In this document: positions 6,857-10,269 of the stretch, in pieces | How positions within the stretch are numbered: the stretch's first letter is position 1 | Layout of the letters: each line of letters starts with the position of its first letter | Source of the DNA: an uncultured Campylobacter sp. | GTDB lineage: Bacteria; Campylobacterota; Campylobacteria; Campylobacterales; Campylobacteraceae | Length of the DNA stretch: 10,269 nt | Reading direction: 5' to 3' | Assembly (NCBI RefSeq): GCF_938045225.1 | Contig: NZ_CALINL010000113.1 | Location: 1 to 10,269 of the forward strand | Notes under the pieces: model-generated | Told to the model about the DNA's origin: nothing | Databases searched by the model: none | What the model saw: the letters and a program-made list of their open reading frames with translations, nothing else | Position numbers and translations under genes: made by a program

Positions 6857-7774
6857 ATGAGAGTTTTGATAATAGAAAACGAAATCTACCTAGCCCAAAG
6901 CATCGCCTCGAAGCTAGAAAATCTAGGCTACGAGTGCGAGATCGCAAGGAGCGCGGCGGAGGCGATGAAAAGCGAGCCTGAGCAGAGGGCAAAGGAGGGC
7001 GGCAAAGACGTACACTTTGACGTGGTCCTGCTCTCTAGCGCATTTGCGGGCGACGAGACGCTAAAAATCATACAAAAATTTAAAGACTCCGTCGTCATCC
7101 TGCTCATCACCTATATTAGCAACGACACCGTCTCAATCCCGATACAAGCGGGTGCAAGCGACTACATACAAAAGCCGTTTATGATCGAGGAGTTGGTGCG
7201 AAAGATCAAGCATTTCGAGGAATTTAGGCGGCTGCAAACATTTATAAAGACCTATCAGGACTACTTAAACTATCATTTTAAGGCTGTTTCGGCGCTAAAT
7301 TTCGACTTTAAGCGCATAAAGCTGCCGCTTCTCATCAAATGCAATAAAATGATAAACGCCGATAACTTCGTTTTTGAGTACGCAAAGGCGCTAAATTTGA
7401 GCTTTAAGTACGTGCCGCTTGAGCCCGGCATCGACGTAGAGGCAATAGCAGCGGCAAATCCGCGCACGCTTTTGTATTTTTCAAATTTTCAAATTTTACG
7501 CCAAGAGACCAAAAATCAGATCGTCTCTCTCGCGGCCAAACGCAAGCTTATCGCAAGCTCGACCAATCTGAACGAAGAGACGCCGATGGAGACGCTAAAC
7601 ATCACAAGCGATGAGAAAAATTTCCAAATCGACGAAATTTTGACGATCGACGACTACATCAAGCATATCATCGTAAACTATCAGGACAAATTACAAGCTC
7701 AAGAAACAGAAATTAGAGGAACTCAGATAAAAGGTTTGCTCTATAAAAAAGCTATAGAATTTGGGAAACTATAG
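6857..7774 (+). CDS. Orphan atypical response regulator (HP1021/Cj1608-like)
   Basis: 305 aa. The N-terminal receiver domain (1 to about 120) starts MRVLIIENE, with E7 and E9 in the acidic-pocket positions. The phosphoacceptor Asp is replaced by Ser: DVVLLSSAFAG (55-65) puts S60 where LLD should be. The switch residue T85 and the KPF motif (K106-F108) are kept. An extra charged loop (about 39-53) precedes that strand. The C-terminal half (about 125-305) is not a standard OmpR/NarL effector and is presumed to be the DNA-binding region. Length, lack of a kinase neighbour and position after ispDF match H. pylori HP1021 and C. jejuni Cj1608 (called CemR, from memory), redox/metabolic regulators that act without phosphorylation. 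The ribosome binding site is weak (CGAAAG). No adjacent histidine kinase gene is present. Confidence 0.88.
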   Translation: MRVLIIENEIYLAQSIASKLENLGYECEIARSAAEAMKSEPEQRAKEGGKDVHFDVVLLSSAFAGDETLKIIQKFKDSVVILLITYISNDTVSIPIQAGASDYIQKPFMIEELVRKIKHFEEFRRLQTFIKTYQDYLNYHFKAVSALNFDFKRIKLPLLIKCNKMINADNFVFEYAKALNLSFKYVPLEPGIDVEAIAAANPRTLLYFSNFQILRQETKNQIVSLAAKRKLIASSTNLNEETPMETLNITSDEKNFQIDEILTIDDYIKHIIVNYQDKLQAQETEIRGTQIKGLLYKKAIEFGKL

Positions 7775-7796
7775 CGGGAGGAAAAGAGGAAAAAAT

Positions 7797-8981
7797 ATGA
7801 CGTCGTCAAGAAAAAATAACGCCGTTTGGATAAACGACGAGGCTTTCGGCGCGCTTGATCTCATAGAAAATCAAATTTTTAGCAAATTTAACCGCCTGAT
7901 GAACGAAAAAGAGGCGAACGAGATCTACGAGACGGGCTTTTTAGCCGGCGAGCCGATGCCATATACTTTTGTCTTTGCGCCGCACGGCAAGCGCAATCAA
8001 GAAACGATAAAAAACTCCGCAAAAGGCGATCATATCGAGCTTATCAACGGCGGCAAGGTCGTGGGATATATCGAGGTCGGCGAGGTATTTAAATTTAGCG
8101 CCGAAAAAAGCTCGCAAAATATCTTTCGCGCTAACGAAGCCGCGTCCGCACAGCAAAGCCAAAGCGGCGAACTGGCCGTAAGCGGCGAGATAAAAATCTA
8201 CGACGACAAGCTAGCCGAGGTAAGAAAACTCATCGAAGAGATCAAAAGAGAGCAAAACGTCCGCAAGGTCTCGGCGATCATGCTAACTGCGGAGCCATTT
8301 AACCGCGCGCACGAGCGTCTCATCAGGATGACGATAGATAGCTCCGATCTGGTGTTGCTATTTTTACTAAAAAGCCACGGCGCGGACGAGATGATGAGCT
8401 TTTCGCTCAAAAAAAGCGTGCTAGAATACTTCATCCAAAACTACGTTCCTAAAAATCGCCTGATCATCGTGCCTTTTGAGAACTCAAACCTCTTTAGCTC
8501 GCACCTAAATCCGACGCTGGAGTGCATCGCGGCGCATAGGCTGGGTGCTCATAAGCTAATAGTCGGGCAAAATCACGCGGGCATAGGGATGTTTTACGAT
8601 CACAACGTCGCTCACACAGTACTAGAGCGCTATAAAAACGATCTAAATTTAGATATCGTCGTACTGCCTGAGCTCGTCTACTGCGACGAGTGCAAGACGC
8701 TAGTTAGCACCAAGACCTGCCCGCACGGCCAGCACCATCATATCAAATACCACGCGCAGACGCTAAAAACATTGCTGCTAGCGGGTATCTTGCCGCCTGC
8801 GATCCTCATGCGGCGCGACATCTCAGCGATGATACTGAGCGAGCTTTTCCCGAACCGATTTGAAAATATCCAAAAGCTTTGCGATGATCTTTTTCCTAGC
8901 AACGGGCTGCTTGAAAAGCAGACGGAGAGGGAGTTTTACGAAAATTTGATGAAGCTTTATCAGACGACGTCGCTGACTTAA
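7797..8981 (+). CDS. Divergent ATP-sulfurylase (Sat)-like protein
   Basis: 394 aa. It has an N-terminal PUA-like region (about 8-100), a low-complexity linker (about 101-130) and a nucleotidyltransferase fold. Landmarks of sulfate adenylyltransferase are aligned but altered. QTRNPxHRAHE reads LTAEPFNRAHE (163-173), so Q, R, N and the first His are replaced. GRDHAG reads GQNHAG (257-262). The zinc-site pattern is kept: C296, C299, C308 with H310/H313 (YCDEC, TKTCPHG), and VSTKTCPH matches archaeal/bacterial Sat well. The substrate-binding changes make sulfate activation doubtful, and no cys or aps genes are nearby. The start is the ATG with AGAGGA (7785-7790) 6 nt upstream; an in-frame TTG at 7761 would overlap the previous gene and lacks support. 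It lies 22 nt after the response regulator in the same operon, matching Cj1609. Confidence 0.85.
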   Translation: MTSSRKNNAVWINDEAFGALDLIENQIFSKFNRLMNEKEANEIYETGFLAGEPMPYTFVFAPHGKRNQETIKNSAKGDHIELINGGKVVGYIEVGEVFKFSAEKSSQNIFRANEAASAQQSQSGELAVSGEIKIYDDKLAEVRKLIEEIKREQNVRKVSAIMLTAEPFNRAHERLIRMTIDSSDLVLLFLLKSHGADEMMSFSLKKSVLEYFIQNYVPKNRLIIVPFENSNLFSSHLNPTLECIAAHRLGAHKLIVGQNHAGIGMFYDHNVAHTVLERYKNDLNLDIVVLPELVYCDECKTLVSTKTCPHGQHHHIKYHAQTLKTLLLAGILPPAILMRRDISAMILSELFPNRFENIQKLCDDLFPSNGLLEKQTEREFYENLMKLYQTTSLT

Positions 8982-9228
8982 ATTTGCTTTTAGCCAGCTT
9001 TTTTGACTTATGTTGTGCGCGAATATCGCTTAAGCTCGGCTATTGCTATATGCATGCGTTGTTTGTTTGGCACTTTTTTGCTTAATTTGGCTTTTATACT
9101 GCGGCTCGTTATGGGAGAGATTTTGCGCAGTTTCGCTGCGCTTGAGGTCGCTTTCCAAGAGCCGCAAATTTGTAGCTAGAAGCGGCGTAGAGTTAAATTT
9201 AGCTCGGGAAACTTCGCGTTTTTATCTC

Positions 9229-9237
9229 TGCTAAAAT
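9229..9237 (+). promoter_or_regulatory. Orphan extended -10 promoter-like element
   Basis: TGCTAAAAT preceded by a T-rich stretch (GTTTTTATCTC) is the same extended -10 form as the one proposed for pgpA. It lies some 430 bp upstream of pgpA with no gene immediately after it. It could drive a small RNA, a long pgpA leader, or be a chance match in AT-rich DNA. Confidence 0.3.
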
Positions 9238-9599
9238 TTACTGAGCGAGCGCTTGCATTAGCGTTGCGAGCTGACCGTTTTGCGATATCTTATCTTTGCT
9301 TTTGCGTTCAAATTTGCAAATTTTACTTGCCAAGACCCGCACCGCAAAAACTCTAAAATTTGGCACTTGGTATTTATGGCGCGAGGCGAAACTGCGGCTT
9401 ATTCGGTGCAATGCGTCATACTTCGGCTAGCGGCGAATTTGTATTGCAGCTTGGAAATTTTAAATTTGATAGCCGAAAGTACGGATTGAAATTTGCGGTT
9501 GTAAAATCTAATAAATTTAACGCATTTTTGCCGTCAAATTTGAAAATATCCGAAATCCGCAAATTTGGCGTCCGAATTTTGAAATTTGCGCGTTAAATT

Positions 9600-9608
9600 T
9601 GCTAAAAT
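9600..9608 (+). promoter_or_regulatory. Extended -10 promoter for pgpA
   Basis: TGCTAAAAT (TGn followed by TAAAAT) sits within AT-rich DNA and lacks an obvious -35 box, as expected for Campylobacter sigma-70 promoters. A start near 9615 would give a leader of about 55 nt before the pgpA ATG. Confidence 0.55.
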
Positions 9609-9668
9609 CGCACTAAAAATCGGCGAACAAAAGCGCCATATTATTTAAATTTGATTTCAAGGAAAATT

Positions 9669-10166
9669 ATGCAAAGGTTATTTTTAATGTTTTTCGGTGC
9701 AGGTCTTAGCCCTAAGGCTCCCGGCACGGTGGGCTCTATAGCGGGTGCGGTAGCGGCGTATGGATTTTTGATGTTTTTGCCTGCTTCCACGCTGTTTTTA
9801 GTTTCGATTTGTCTTTTTTTATATAGCATCAAGATTATCGACGACTATGAGGCCAAAACCGGCGTGCACGATCACGGCAGTATCGTGATAGACGAGGTTG
9901 CGGGCGTTTGGCTGGCGATATCTATCAGCGGCGCTACGGCGGTGCAGTTTGTGCTCTCGGTTCTGTTTTTTAGGGTGCTTGATATCTGGAAACCGTCCGT
10001 GATCGGCCGCATCGACAAAAACGTAAAAGGCGGGCTAGGCGTGATGGGTGACGATATGGTTGCAGGTCTTTTTGCGGGGCTTCTTAGCGCGATTTGTTAT
10101 GAGGCTGTGACGAAAGTCGGACTTGACTACGAGTGGGTTAAATTTGAGCTACCGTTTGTGAAGTAG
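9669..10166 (+). CDS. pgpA: Phosphatidylglycerophosphatase A
   Basis: 165 aa inner-membrane enzyme that dephosphorylates phosphatidylglycerophosphate to phosphatidylglycerol. The family signature is complete: GAGLSPKAPGTVGS (10-23), HDHGSIVIDEVAGVWLA (67-83) with the conserved D/E residues, and FRVLDIWKPSVIGRID (101-116) followed by GGLGVMGDDMVAG (121-133). Hydrophobic segments lie at about 24-55, 79-100 and 129-148. The ATG at 9669 is chosen because AAGGA (9659-9663) is 5 nt upstream and the family N-terminus begins here; an in-frame TTG at 9651 has no such support. It is separated from the sulfurylase-like gene by a long gap and appears to have its own promoter. The 103 bp after the stop codon contain no recognisable gene or strong terminator. 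Confidence 0.95.
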   Translation: MQRLFLMFFGAGLSPKAPGTVGSIAGAVAAYGFLMFLPASTLFLVSICLFLYSIKIIDDYEAKTGVHDHGSIVIDEVAGVWLAISISGATAVQFVLSVLFFRVLDIWKPSVIGRIDKNVKGGLGVMGDDMVAGLFAGLLSAICYEAVTKVGLDYEWVKFELPFVK

Positions 10167-10269
10167 GGTTGTTCGGCGATTTTTGGGCGCTTGTTAAAGC
10201 ACTTAACACTAATTCTTGTAGTTTTTGTGAGCTTTATTGGCGACAGATTTTTGATTATCTAAATTTCAA

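Larger units (their letters stand above)
8982..9668. other. Gene-poor intergenic region rich in AAATTT
   Basis: No convincing gene was found here. Short open frames exist (for example 9043-9234, 9280-9489, 9360-9596), but they lack ribosome binding sites, family motifs and normal codon character. AAATTT occurs 16 times by my count (starting at 8980, 9166, 9195, 9234, 9310, 9318, 9356, 9455, 9462, 9489, 9513, 9536, 9561, 9582, 9595 and 9647), and 11 of these read AAATTTG on the plus strand. A 6-bp hairpin (GCGCAG 9125-9130, CTGCGC 9136-9141) has no U-tail. Two extended -10-like elements are listed separately. The region may hold a decayed gene or a small RNA, but neither is demonstrated. Confidence 0.6.

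Noticed and set aside
7761..7796. TTG start for the sulfurylase-like gene
   Set aside because: It overlaps the regulator's end and lacks a suitable ribosome binding site; the ATG at 7797 has AGAGGA 6 nt upstream.
8985..9004. Terminator directly after the sulfurylase-like gene
   Set aside because: There is a T6 run but only a trivial 3-bp stem before it, so it is not supportable as an intrinsic terminator.
9125..9141. GCGCAG/CTGCGC hairpin as a terminator
   Set aside because: The stem is only 6 bp and is followed by CTTGAGG with no T-run.
9043..9596. Short open frames in the gap (63, 69 and 78 codons)
   Set aside because: They overlap one another, lack ribosome binding sites and recognisable motifs, and are consistent with non-coding AT-rich sequence.
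10192..10208. Inverted repeat TGTTAA/TTAACA after pgpA
   Set aside because: The stem is 6 bp, AT-rich and lacks a T-tail; it is expected by chance.

Overview
The window is a chromosomal stretch from a Campylobacter-type epsilonproteobacterium. The evidence is a fused ispD-ispF gene followed by an HP1021/Cj1608-like orphan response regulator, a sulfate adenylyltransferase-like gene and pgpA. As far as I recall, this order matches C. jejuni (mrp / ispDF / Cj1608 / Cj1609 / pgpA). The very frequent AAATTT word and the moderate GC suggest one of the oral species (curvus/concisus/rectus/showae type) rather than C. jejuni. The species is inferred, not proven.

Layout: (1) 44-646, a YagU-family inner-membrane protein on +, ending at a strong terminator hairpin. 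(2) 689-1381, a convergent minus-strand gene for an exported protein of unknown function. (3) 1492-5607, a minus-strand cluster transcribed in the order thiC > mrp > ACT protein > UPF0210 protein. thiC and mrp overlap by 11 nt. mrp and the ACT gene are separated by a near-perfect 14-bp hairpin. The ACT and UPF0210 genes are tightly coupled. (4) 5608-5707, a 100-bp divergent promoter region. (5) 5708-8981, a plus-strand operon ispDF > atypical response regulator > ATP-sulfurylase-like gene. (6) 8982-9668, about 690 bp with no credible gene, densely populated by AAATTT. (7) 9669-10166, pgpA with its own extended -10 promoter. The last 103 bp hold nothing recognisable.

How the genes fit: thiC (thiamine pyrimidine synthesis, an Fe-S radical enzyme) is translationally linked to mrp/apbC, an Fe-S cluster carrier. 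In Salmonella, loss of ApbC compromises ThiC-dependent thiamine synthesis, so the linkage makes functional sense. ispDF and pgpA supply isoprenoid precursors and phosphatidylglycerol. The most intriguing unit is the response regulator plus the sulfurylase-like gene. The regulator has Ser where the phosphoacceptor Asp should be. The sulfurylase-like protein keeps its zinc-site Cys residues but has lost the Gln/Arg/Asn/His residues that bind sulfate in true ATP sulfurylases. I read this as a candidate repurposed, phosphorylation-independent regulatory or sensing pair. That is inference.
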